5,613 nt of DNA from Rickettsiales bacterium (GCA_002725445.1 PBPD01000065.1:1-5613); one strand, 5' to 3'. Numbered from the stretch's first letter, positions 1 through 5,050 are shown. Numbers and translations: made by a program. Notes: generated by a model not told the origin, from the letters alone.

Positions 1-69
1 TTAACGTTGCTGGTGTTGCCCGCCCTTTACAGGCTGTTCCACAGCAAAGAACGCAAAGAAGAGGTGTAG
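1..69 (+). CDS. C-terminal end of a heavy-metal RND efflux pump (CusA/CzcA type), partial
   Basis: Reading from base 1 gives 22 codons and a TAG stop: T-L-L-V-L-P-A-L-Y-R-L-F followed by a charged tail (H-S-K-E-R-K-E-E-V). The TLxVLPALYxLF pattern is the usual end of the last transmembrane helix of heavy-metal efflux RND permeases (CusA, CzcA, CnrA), which export Cu(I)/Ag(I) or Zn/Co/Cd across both membranes using the proton gradient together with an adaptor and an outer-membrane channel. The gene starts outside the window. Its stop is one base before the start of a cation diffusion facilitator gene, and this pairing supports a metal rather than a drug substrate. The fragment is too short to tell monovalent from divalent specificity. 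Confidence 0.75.
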   Translation, partial: LTLLVLPALYRLFHSKERKEEV

Positions 70-70
70 C

Positions 71-976
71 ATGGGACACGGACATGATCATGGCGCAGAA
101 AACATGAGAGATAAGCGGCTGATTGTCGCTGTTGGGGTTAATGTATTGCTGACACTGGCTCAGGTGATCGGCGGCATTGTCTCCGGCAGCCTGTCGCTGA
201 TTGCCGATGCCCTGCATAATCTAAGCGATGCCGCCTCCCTCGGCATCGCACTCTTTGCCCGCAAGATTGGACGCAAGCCAGCCGACGAGTTGAAAACCTT
301 TGGGTATAAACGGGCGGAAATCATCGCCGCACTGATTAACCTGACCACCCTAGTTATTATCGGTCTGTATCTGATTTACGAGGCACTCTGGCGCTTCGTG
401 GAGCCAGAGGAGATTGAAGGTTGGACGGTGGTGATTGTTGCCGGAATTGCACTGATCATCGATATTGCCACCGCCATGCTTACCTACGCCATGTCGAAAA
501 AGAGCATGAACATCAAAGCAGCGTTTCTGCACAACGTCTCGGACGCGCTGGCTTCGGTTGGGGTGATCATCGCCGGAACGCTGATTCTGCTTTATGGCTG
601 GTATTGGATGGACACCTTACTCACACTCATCATTGCCGGTTATGTGCTATGGCAGGGGTTTTCGATGTTACCAAATACCATCCATCTATTGATGGAAGGC
701 ACGCCGGAGCATCTTTCCATCGCAGAAGTCATCACCGCCATGGAAAGCATCGATGGCGTAAAAAATGTCCACCATGTCCATATCTGGCAGTTGGATGAGC
801 ATCACAACGCGCTCGAAGCGCATGTGGTCACTGATGCGTCGCAACTGGCAGATATTGAGCAGGTAAAGGATGCGCTCAAAACCTTGCTTTCGGAGCGGTT
901 TGAAGTGGGGCATTCCACGTTGGAGTTTGAACATGCCCAACTCGCAAGCTGTAGCGAAATGCAGGGGGGCGGATGA
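71..976 (+). CDS. czcD: Cation diffusion facilitator, CzcD/ZitB-like Zn(II)/Co(II)/Cd(II) exporter
   Basis: This 301-residue protein has the normal length and layout of a CDF family inner-membrane antiporter, which moves divalent metal ions out of the cytoplasm in exchange for protons. A short His-rich N-terminus (MGHGHDHG) precedes six predicted membrane segments at about 17-37, 41-63, 84-103, 118-140, 150-174 and 180-200. The paired HxxxD metal-site motifs of Zn-type CDFs are both present: H49/D53 in TM2 and H154/D158 in TM5. The C-terminal cytoplasmic domain (about 210-290) has the typical HHVHIW (234-239) and HNALEAHV (245-252) segments that bind regulatory metal. An AAGAGG ribosome site lies 6 nt before the ATG. 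The gene follows the RND stop by one base and overlaps the following regulator by ATGA, so the three are probably cotranscribed. In known systems such as Czc, the CDF feeds periplasmic metal to the RND pump. Family assignment is firm; the exact metal and the czcD symbol are by analogy. Confidence 0.93.
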   Translation: MGHGHDHGAENMRDKRLIVAVGVNVLLTLAQVIGGIVSGSLSLIADALHNLSDAASLGIALFARKIGRKPADELKTFGYKRAEIIAALINLTTLVIIGLYLIYEALWRFVEPEEIEGWTVVIVAGIALIIDIATAMLTYAMSKKSMNIKAAFLHNVSDALASVGVIIAGTLILLYGWYWMDTLLTLIIAGYVLWQGFSMLPNTIHLLMEGTPEHLSIAEVITAMESIDGVKNVHHVHIWQLDEHHNALEAHVVTDASQLADIEQVKDALKTLLSERFEVGHSTLEFEHAQLASCSEMQGGG

Positions 977-1869
977 GTTATTTCACCTTTTTGAGAACTT
1001 TTATAACGGTATATCGTAGCGGATCGTATAACAAGGCCAGTAGGCAATTAAACCTGACCCAACCGGCGATCTCAAAGCAGATCAGTTCGTTAGAGCAACA
1101 AATGGGCAAACAATTATTTAGGCGTAACGGTAACGGCAAGGGGCTGGAGCCAACCAGAATAGCGGATGAATTAGCCAACTCCCTAGCTCACCACATCGAT
1201 TCCATTGAGGTCATTTTTAACCAGTCCCGCGCCACCTCCGAGGACGTGGAAGGCACTGTCCATATTGGCGGGCCGAAAGAATTTAATAACGCCAAGATGA
1301 TCCCGGCATTCGCTTCACTTGCCGAACATAATATAAAAACGGTGCTGCAGGTCAGCAGCCCAAATAAAGTCCACGAATTGATTCAGGAGGATATTTTAGA
1401 TCTGGCGATCACCGAGCGCTTCGTTGAGAATTCCAGTATTGGCTACCGTAAAATTTACCAATGTGAGCTGGTGCTGCTCGCCGCGCCGGAGTGGAAGGAG
1501 AAGTTGGAGGGAAAACCGATAACACCGCAGCTTTTATCCGAAGTTCCGATGTTGGTATATGAAGAGAAATTCAATTATATTCACAAATACTACGCGGAAG
1601 TGTTTAAGCAGGATCAGATCGATCGCCCAGTCATCAGCGTTGAAGATCTCAGCATCATACAAAACCTGCTTTGCCAGGGTGTAGGTTACAGCGTATTGCC
1701 CAAATGCATGGTAGAAGAGAACCTCAATCAAGGCCAACTGCATATATTGCTTTCTCCTGCCAACCCGCCGATCAGCACTGTGTATCTGCTCTGGAACAAA
1801 AACAGCATGCGGAAAAAGCGGAATGTCTTAACGCGGGATGCCATCCTGGAAGAGGCAGAGAAGTGGTAG
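973..1869 (+). CDS. LysR-type transcriptional regulator
   Basis: The 298-residue product has the LysR family size and order. An N-terminal winged HTH at about residues 4-62 includes the signature region from S16-G-S through L-N-L-T-Q-P-A-I-S-K-Q-I-S-S-L-E (26-41) to L-F-R-R (48-51). A periplasmic-binding-protein-like effector domain follows from about residue 93 to 290, with the usual G-V-G-Y-S-V-L-P segment near its end. The start is well placed: the family's Ser-rich turn comes at residues 16-18, and a purine-rich AGGGGGG stretch lies just upstream. The start codon overlaps the stop of the CDF gene (ATGA), implying translational coupling. Family members typically bind a small organic coinducer and activate transcription, so one at the end of a metal-efflux operon is less usual than CzcRS- or MerR-type control. 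The target and ligand cannot be read from the sequence. The gene looks somewhat more A+T-rich than the CDF gene, so it may have joined the cluster separately. Confidence 0.93.
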   Translation: MSYFTFLRTFITVYRSGSYNKASRQLNLTQPAISKQISSLEQQMGKQLFRRNGNGKGLEPTRIADELANSLAHHIDSIEVIFNQSRATSEDVEGTVHIGGPKEFNNAKMIPAFASLAEHNIKTVLQVSSPNKVHELIQEDILDLAITERFVENSSIGYRKIYQCELVLLAAPEWKEKLEGKPITPQLLSEVPMLVYEEKFNYIHKYYAEVFKQDQIDRPVISVEDLSIIQNLLCQGVGYSVLPKCMVEENLNQGQLHILLSPANPPISTVYLLWNKNSMRKKRNVLTRDAILEEAEKW

Positions 1870-1886
1870 TCAATACTTTAATCACA

Positions 1887-1914
1887 TTGAATATTAAGAA
1901 TATAGCCCTATAAT
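1887..1914 (+). promoter_or_regulatory. Sigma70-like promoter of the Cys-rich protein gene, possibly giving a leaderless mRNA
   Basis: TTGAAT at 1887-1892 (four of six matches to the -35 consensus) is followed after 16 bp by a perfect TATAAT at 1909-1914. Only six bases separate the -10 box from the ATG at 1921, so initiation about seven bases downstream would fall on or next to that A. No Shine-Dalgarno sequence precedes the ATG, and the intervening bases are AAAAAT. The A+T-rich gap is the only non-coding stretch between the LysR gene and the small exported protein gene. No hairpin terminator for the LysR gene is visible. Confidence 0.6.
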
Positions 1915-1920
1915 AAAAAT

Positions 1921-2280
1921 ATGAGCATTTTGAAGGCCATATCCTTATTGTTTGTCTGCTTCGCACTGGTAACAGGTAGCGTAGCAAATGCTGCTATGCC
2001 TTGCTGCATGAAAATGGATTCTTCTGCCAAGCAGATGCAGATGGATGATAATGCGGATAGCAACATGGATATGCCATGCCATCAGAAGGCTGAAAAAGAC
2101 ACTAAAACGAAAGCTGATTGTAAGGGGTGCAGTTGTATGCACTGCGTAAAAATGAGCGCTATGCCGGAACAACCCTCTGCTGCAGGTGAAGTTGCCTCAT
2201 CCGTGCAAACCTTCGGAACACAGTCTGTTCACTCATGCCAGCCGGAAGGCGTATTTCAGCCGCCCAAACAACTCTCCTAA
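1921..2280 (+). CDS. Small exported Cys/Met/His-rich protein, probable periplasmic metal-binding protein
   Basis: The 119-residue product starts with a clear Sec signal peptide: K5, a hydrophobic core at about 6-19, and an A-N-A cleavage motif at 22-24. The mature part is very rich in metal ligands: eight Cys (28, 29, 53, 67, 70, 72, 75, 106), about ten Met and three His (54, 74, 104). These cluster as MPCCMKM (26-32), MDMPCH (49-54) and CKGCSCMHC (67-75), the last being a CxxCxCxHC arrangement. The C-terminus ends in a V-F-Q-P-P-K motif. I do not recognise a named family; it resembles the short uncharacterised proteins found in copper/silver resistance clusters. The neighbours support a metal role: an RND/CDF efflux operon upstream and a copA-like fragment downstream. 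Soft thiol/thioether ligands favour Cu(I) or Ag(I), which is inference. The ATG at 1921 gives the complete signal peptide but has no ribosome site; TTG at 1930 would also leave a workable signal peptide. Confidence 0.8.
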   Translation: MSILKAISLLFVCFALVTGSVANAAMPCCMKMDSSAKQMQMDDNADSNMDMPCHQKAEKDTKTKADCKGCSCMHCVKMSAMPEQPSAAGEVASSVQTFGTQSVHSCQPEGVFQPPKQLS

Positions 2281-2309
2281 TCGTTCACGCTACAAGTGCG
2301 TTTAATTGA

Positions 2310-2325
2310 TGGTGCTTCTGCGCCA
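2310..2325 (+). other. Small hairpin in the gap before the chimeric ORF
   Basis: TGGTGC at 2310-2315 can pair with GCGCCA at 2320-2325 (one U-G pair in RNA) around a four-base TTCT loop. No T-run follows, so it is not a convincing Rho-independent terminator. It lies in the 72-bp gap between the Cys-rich gene and the next ORF and could affect mRNA processing or stability, but it may be chance. Confidence 0.2.
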
Positions 2326-2342
2326 CTGAACCTATTAATATT

Positions 2343-2347
2343 AGGAG
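2343..2347 (+). promoter_or_regulatory. Ribosome binding site fixing the start of the chimeric ORF
   Basis: AGGAG lies 5 nt before the ATG at 2353. It selects that ATG over an in-frame GTG at 2296, which has no comparable site and would place 19 residues ahead of an obvious signal peptide. Confidence 0.75.
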
Positions 2348-2352
2348 ATATT

Positions 2353-2580
2353 ATGAGACTATTTTTACTTTTAATCTGCACTGTTCTGTTGGGCATTCCC
2401 CCAGCATGGGCAGGCTCTTACCATCTCGATATTGCTCGTGAGAAAGTGAATATCACCGGCAATCCGCTGCCTTGGCACATGGATATGCTGTGGTCGACGG
2501 AAGATCAGGCAATCTTCGCAGGCATCATCAGCTTTTACTTCGGCCAACGTGCCATGTGTAAAGTCCGGAGCGGGAAATGA
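2353..2580 (+). CDS. Chimeric ORF: N-terminus of a CopA-like multicopper oxidase fused in frame to a phage three-TM holin C-terminus
   Basis: The 75-residue product appears to be two unrelated pieces. Residues 1-20 are a signal peptide (hydrophobic core, A-W-A cleavage motif at 18-20). Residues 22-40 read SYHLDIAREKVNITGNPLP, which matches the first strand of CopA/PcoA-type periplasmic multicopper oxidases, where YxLxIxxxxVNxTG is normally followed by the T-V-N-G segment and then copper-site His motifs. None of that follows. From about residue 45, L-W-S-T-E-D-Q-A-I-F-A-G-I-I-S-F-Y-F-G-Q-R-A-M is like the last membrane helix and tail of three-TM phage/GTA holins (LWxxxxQAxFAxIxSFxFGxRAxxK). 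The joint lies at about bases 2464-2490. The reading frame stays open and its TGA overlaps the endolysin ATG (ATGA), an arrangement inherited from a holin-endolysin cassette. As an oxidase it is dead. A product with a signal peptide plus one membrane helix could be made, but its function is unknown. Homology calls are from memory of family patterns. Confidence 0.65.
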   Translation: MRLFLLLICTVLLGIPPAWAGSYHLDIAREKVNITGNPLPWHMDMLWSTEDQAIFAGIISFYFGQRAMCKVRSGK

Positions 2581-3020
2581 GACATATCACGAAAAATGGC
2601 ATCGATCTCATCAAATCATTTGAAGGCTTTGAATCGGAAATCTATCTGGATGCAGCTGGCTTGCCGACGATCGGCTATGGTCACCTGATCCGCAAGGGTG
2701 AGCATAAGATGTTTGAAAATGGCATCAGTGAAGCTGCAGGCGAAGCACTGCTGATTAAAGATGTGCTGGCTGCAGAAAATGCTGTGCTGCGGTTAATCAA
2801 TGTACCACTGACAGATGGCCAGTTTGATGCACTGGTGTCGTTTACCTTCAATCTGGGTGGTGGTGCTTTACAGCGCTCTACACTGCGCCGGAAGGTGAAT
2901 CGTGAAGAGCATGAAAATGTGCCACGGGAATTCCTGCGCTGGGTATGGGCCGGTGGCCGGAAGCTAAAAGGGTTGGTACGCCGGAGAGAAGCTGAGGCTA
3001 TCCTTTATCAGGCATTATAA
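2464..3020 (+). mobile_element. Prophage remnant: end of a holin gene plus a complete endolysin gene
   Basis: The stretch from the chimeric joint to the endolysin stop contains only lysis-module sequence: a holin-like C-terminus and a GH24 lysozyme, coupled by ATGA as in phage lysis cassettes. No integrase, transposase, structural gene or clear attachment repeat is visible nearby. The left edge falls inside a copA-like gene, and the right edge is at or within the 3' end of the NADH dehydrogenase gene. This suggests a deletion or recombination scar rather than a simple site-specific insertion. The exact edges are inferred from protein similarity and are uncertain by tens of bases. Confidence 0.6.
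2577..3020 (+). CDS. Phage-type endolysin, GH24 lysozyme (T4 gpE/RrrD-like muramidase)
   Basis: This 147-residue protein has the full length of short GH24 endolysins, which cut the MurNAc-GlcNAc beta-1,4 bond of peptidoglycan. The catalytic residues are in the right places: E16 in I-K-S-F-E-G-F, D25 in Y-L-D-A-A-G, and T31 in L-P-T-I-G-Y-G-H. Their spacing (9 and 6) equals that of E11, D20 and T26 in T4 lysozyme. Conserved downstream segments include F-D-A-L-V-S-F-T-F-N-L-G and W-V-W-A-G-G-R-x-L-x-G-L-x-x-R-R-x-A-E. There is no signal peptide or signal-anchor helix, so the enzyme would be cytoplasmic and need a holin to reach the wall; the holin gene upstream is truncated and rebuilt as a chimera. 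GGAG lies 6 nt before the ATG. The reading frame is intact, suggesting a recent arrival or retained function. Its last six bases overlap the end of the convergent NADH dehydrogenase gene. Confidence 0.93.
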   Translation: MRHITKNGIDLIKSFEGFESEIYLDAAGLPTIGYGHLIRKGEHKMFENGISEAAGEALLIKDVLAAENAVLRLINVPLTDGQFDALVSFTFNLGGGALQRSTLRRKVNREEHENVPREFLRWVWAGGRKLKGLVRRREAEAILYQAL

Positions 3021-4298
3021 TTCACTTTCGGCATCTTTGGATACGGTAATCAGCCGCACGCCGCGTTCATGGGTGAAGTATGCCCAGAGCCAGTCGCAAG
3101 CCACCACCATGCGATTGCGGAACCCCACCAGCGGCATCATGTGAATCACGCCCCATAGCCACCATGCAAACAGGCCGGAGGCTGTTCCAAACTTAAATTG
3201 TGCGATGGCTTTGCCGCGTCCGATGGTCGCCATCGTGCCATAATCTTTATAAGAGAAAGCAGCAGGTGCGTGTTTGCCTTGCAACCGAGCGAGAATGACC
3301 GATGCGGCATATTTGCCCTGTTGCATGGCGGCAGGAGCCAGCCCCGGCACAGGAGTACCGTCGGGGTTTTGTGCTGCGGCGGTGTCGCCAATGACGAAAA
3401 TGTTGGGATAGCCCTCGACGCTCAGGTCGGGCTGTACCGTAATGCGCCCAGCACGATCGGCTGGCACTTGCAGCCATGCAGCGGCGGGCGATGCCTTCAC
3501 GCCTGCGGCCCATAGAATGGTACGCGCTGGAATCCACTCATCACCCAATCTCACCCCTTCACGGGTGCATTCAGAAACCGCCTGTCCCGTGCGTAACTCC
3601 ACGCCAAGTTTTTGTAGATCACCTGCCGCCCGTGCGGAGAGCTTGGGCAGGAATGGTTTGAGCACGCGATCACCCCCTTCGGCCAGAATAACGCGGGCAT
3701 TAGCCGGATTGATGCGGCGAAATTCGCCCTTGAGTGTATGGCGTGCCAGTTCTGCGATGGCTCCGGCTAGTTCCACCCCCGTCGGCCCACCGCCAACAAT
3801 AACGAATGTGAGCAAGGCCTGTTGTTCTTCCTCGCTCTCTGCAATCTCGGCACGTTCAAAGGCAGACAGAATGCGCTGGCGGATGGCAGTGGCATCCTCA
3901 ATGGATTTCAGGCCGGGGGCATAGGCACTCCACGCTTCGTTGCCGAAGTAGGCGTGAGTGGCTCCCGTGGCGACGATGAGGTAATCATAGATCAGTTCAC
4001 CCTTCGCGCCATAGACGCGGTTTTGCTCCTTGTCGATACCGGTCACTTCCCCCAGCACCACGCTACAGTTACGCTGCTTACGCAGGATGGCGCGGATAGG
4101 TTGGGCAATCTGTGCTGGAGAAAGCGCGGCGGTCGCCACCTGATAAAGCAAGGGCTGAAACAAGTGATGGTTGCGGCGGTCGATGAGGAAGACATCGGCA
4201 TCTGCATGTTTCAGAGCGCGGGCAGCGGCAAGTCCGCCAAATCCTGCGCCGATAATGGCAATGCGTGGTTTCGTGTTCGTATTTTTTTGTTCGCCCAT
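3015..4298 (-). CDS. ndh: Type II NADH dehydrogenase (NDH-2), FAD-dependent NAD(P)H:quinone oxidoreductase
   Basis: The 427-residue protein has the normal NDH-2 length and two Rossmann folds. The FAD-binding GAGFGG is at 17-22, with the acidic strand end at D40 and the N-H-H-L-F-Q-P-L-L-Y-Q-V-A-T segment (43-56) typical of this family. ATGA (110-113, as A-T-G-A) precedes the second dinucleotide site, GGGPTGVE (169-176), which binds NADH. The second FAD motif is at 300-305 (I-F-V-I-G-D), and Q-Q-G-K-Y-A follows. The C-terminal region with W-W-L-W-G-V-I-H and F-R-N-R-M is the amphipathic membrane-attachment part. The enzyme transfers electrons from NADH to quinone on the inner membrane without pumping protons. 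It starts 9 nt after the tetR-type stop, with only a weak TAGG ribosome site, so it is probably translated from the regulator's mRNA. Its 3' end overlaps the convergent endolysin gene by 6 bp. Some relatives reduce other acceptors, but family membership is firm. Confidence 0.92.
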   Translation of the reverse strand: MGEQKNTNTKPRIAIIGAGFGGLAAARALKHADADVFLIDRRNHHLFQPLLYQVATAALSPAQIAQPIRAILRKQRNCSVVLGEVTGIDKEQNRVYGAKGELIYDYLIVATGATHAYFGNEAWSAYAPGLKSIEDATAIRQRILSAFERAEIAESEEEQQALLTFVIVGGGPTGVELAGAIAELARHTLKGEFRRINPANARVILAEGGDRVLKPFLPKLSARAAGDLQKLGVELRTGQAVSECTREGVRLGDEWIPARTILWAAGVKASPAAAWLQVPADRAGRITVQPDLSVEGYPNIFVIGDTAAAQNPDGTPVPGLAPAAMQQGKYAASVILARLQGKHAPAAFSYKDYGTMATIGRGKAIAQFKFGTASGLFAWWLWGVIHMMPLVGFRNRMVVACDWLWAYFTHERGVRLITVSKDAESEL

Positions 4299-4307
4299 AA
4301 TGAATGC

Positions 4308-4928
4308 CTAGCGTGGAGTATCCAATCCCCTGAAGAACAACCGCGTCAACGATTCTGCCTCTTCGTTTAGCCGAAATATTTCGGGGTTACGCAAATATTC
4401 AATGGCAATACCGGTCAGGTAACACATCAGCGCATGAGGCAGAACAGACGGGTTCACATGCTCCGGCAGAGTGCCGTTTTCCTGCGCCCGCTCGAAATAA
4501 CGCGAGAAGAGTTTCATGCTCTCTTTTTTCTGTCGTCGCTGGCATTCCAAAAAACACTCCATTTCTCCAGAATAATCGCATTTCAGGAAGAAAATCGTCA
4601 GCACTCGTTTTTTTTGCTCATCCTCTTCAAGGTCTTTGATCAAATCTACGCACAGTGTTTCCAGCTGTTCCAATGGGTGCGGGTGGTTTTTCTCGAGCCC
4701 CTGAAACAGCATTTCGGAGAAGGAAACAAATAATTCTTCATGCAGTGCCGCGAAAATATCCGCCTTGTTCTTAAAGTGCCAATAGATGGCTCCCCGCGTG
4801 ACACTTGCTTCTCTGGCGATTTCTTCCAACGTAGCTTTTGAGACGCCTTTTTCGACAAACACTTTGGCAGCAGCCTCTAAAATTGCTCCCTTTGTCGCTT
4901 CGGCCTGTTCCTTCGTTTTTCGTGCCAT
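4308..4928 (-). CDS. TetR/AcrR-family repressor of the adjacent efflux operon
   Basis: The 206-residue protein matches the AcrR/TtgR/SmeT group in length and pattern. An N-terminal three-helix DNA-binding domain (about 10-56) has A-A-A-K-V-F-V-E-K-G (19-28), T-L-E-E-I-A-R-E-A-S-V-T-R-G-A-I-Y-W-H-F (33-52) and K-N-K (53-55). A helical ligand-binding domain with a final L-F-F-R-G-L segment follows. The ATG at 4928 is chosen because it has an AGGGA site 5 nt upstream and begins M-A-R-K-T-K like other members. An in-frame TTG at 4946 adds six residues without support. The gene is transcribed away from an AcrA-type adaptor gene, the standard layout for local repressors of RND drug pumps, which release DNA when a drug binds. 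It is followed at 9 nt by an NADH dehydrogenase gene, which is unusual. Binding to the half-site array in the shared control region is inferred. Confidence 0.92.
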   Translation of the reverse strand: MARKTKEQAEATKGAILEAAAKVFVEKGVSKATLEEIAREASVTRGAIYWHFKNKADIFAALHEELFVSFSEMLFQGLEKNHPHPLEQLETLCVDLIKDLEEDEQKKRVLTIFFLKCDYSGEMECFLECQRRQKKESMKLFSRYFERAQENGTLPEHVNPSVLPHALMCYLTGIAIEYLRNPEIFRLNEEAESLTRLFFRGLDTPR

Positions 4929-4933
4929 GCTTT

Positions 4934-4938
4934 TCCCT
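4934..4938 (-). promoter_or_regulatory. Ribosome binding site fixing the repressor start
   Basis: On the minus strand AGGGA lies 5 nt before the ATG at 4928. It decides this start against the upstream in-frame TTG at 4946. Confidence 0.7.
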
Positions 4939-4956
4939 ACTTGCAATGATTAATGC

Positions 4957-4986
4957 TTGACTATTATACATACACGGATGTATGGT
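4957..4986 (+). promoter_or_regulatory. Promoter of the RND efflux operon
   Basis: TTGACT at 4957-4962 (five of six -35 matches) is followed 18 bp later by TATGGT at 4981-4986 (four of six -10 matches). The weak -10 and long spacer fit a regulated promoter. The predicted start near 4993 would give an untranslated leader of about 58 nt before the adaptor gene. The spacer and -10 box lie within the inverted-repeat operator. Confidence 0.5.
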
Positions 4987-4991
4987 ATCAT
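4963..4991 (-). promoter_or_regulatory. Promoter of the repressor-NADH dehydrogenase operon
   Basis: On the minus strand a perfect TATAAT (complement of 4963-4968) lies 17 bp after ATGATA (complement of 4986-4991, four of six -35 matches). It overlaps the opposing efflux promoter almost completely. Polymerases on the two would compete, and one bound repressor could block both. Confidence 0.5.
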
Positions 4992-4995
4992 ACAT
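4969..4995. promoter_or_regulatory. Operator: three alternating CATACA/TGTATG half-sites
   Basis: CATACA at 4969-4974, TGTATG at 4979-4984 and CATACA at 4989-4994 are separated by exactly four bases each, one half-site per 10 bp. The right-hand pair extends to seven-base arms (ATGTATG and CATACAT, 4978-4995). The sequence resembles the E. coli AcrR operator, whose arms are TACATACA and TGTATGTA. The array covers both divergent promoters. The regulator is inferred to be the adjacent TetR-type protein. Confidence 0.75.
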
Positions 4996-5035
4996 AAATT
5001 GGAAATGTCCACAAAGAAAATAGACCGCTAGCAGC

Positions 5036-5041
5036 AAGGAG
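5036..5041 (+). promoter_or_regulatory. Ribosome binding site of the adaptor gene
   Basis: AAGGAG lies 9 nt before the ATG at 5051. It supports that start, which also gives a basic-hydrophobic N-terminal anchor. Confidence 0.75.
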
Positions 5042-5050
5042 CTGTAGAAT

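Noticed and set aside
421..798. Open frame inside the CDF gene with a His- and Arg-rich translation
   Set aside because: It is an out-of-frame reading of conserved CDF sequence; the His richness is a by-product of codon composition.
2310..2325. Rho-independent terminator between the Cys-rich gene and the chimeric ORF
   Set aside because: The hairpin is short, contains a U-G pair and has no following T-run; kept only as a low-confidence hairpin.
2296..2352. GTG start that would extend the chimeric ORF by 19 residues
   Set aside because: There is no ribosome site before it, and it would bury the signal peptide behind a non-typical leader; the ATG at 2353 has AGGAG at the right distance.
2464..3020. 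Simple integrase-mediated insertion with flanking att repeats
   Set aside because: No integrase, tRNA target or flanking direct repeat was found at the two edges; the fused reading frame fits deletion or illegitimate recombination better.
3198..4370. Long plus-strand open frames opposite the NADH dehydrogenase and repressor genes (for example 3442-3924 and 3822-4370)
   Set aside because: They are antisense shadows of strongly supported coding sequence, with no recognisable domains, and low-complexity arginine/serine-rich translations in part.
4929..4946. TTG start that would extend the TetR-type repressor by six residues
   Set aside because: The ATG at 4928 has an AGGGA site, and the M-A-R-K-T-K start matches the family.
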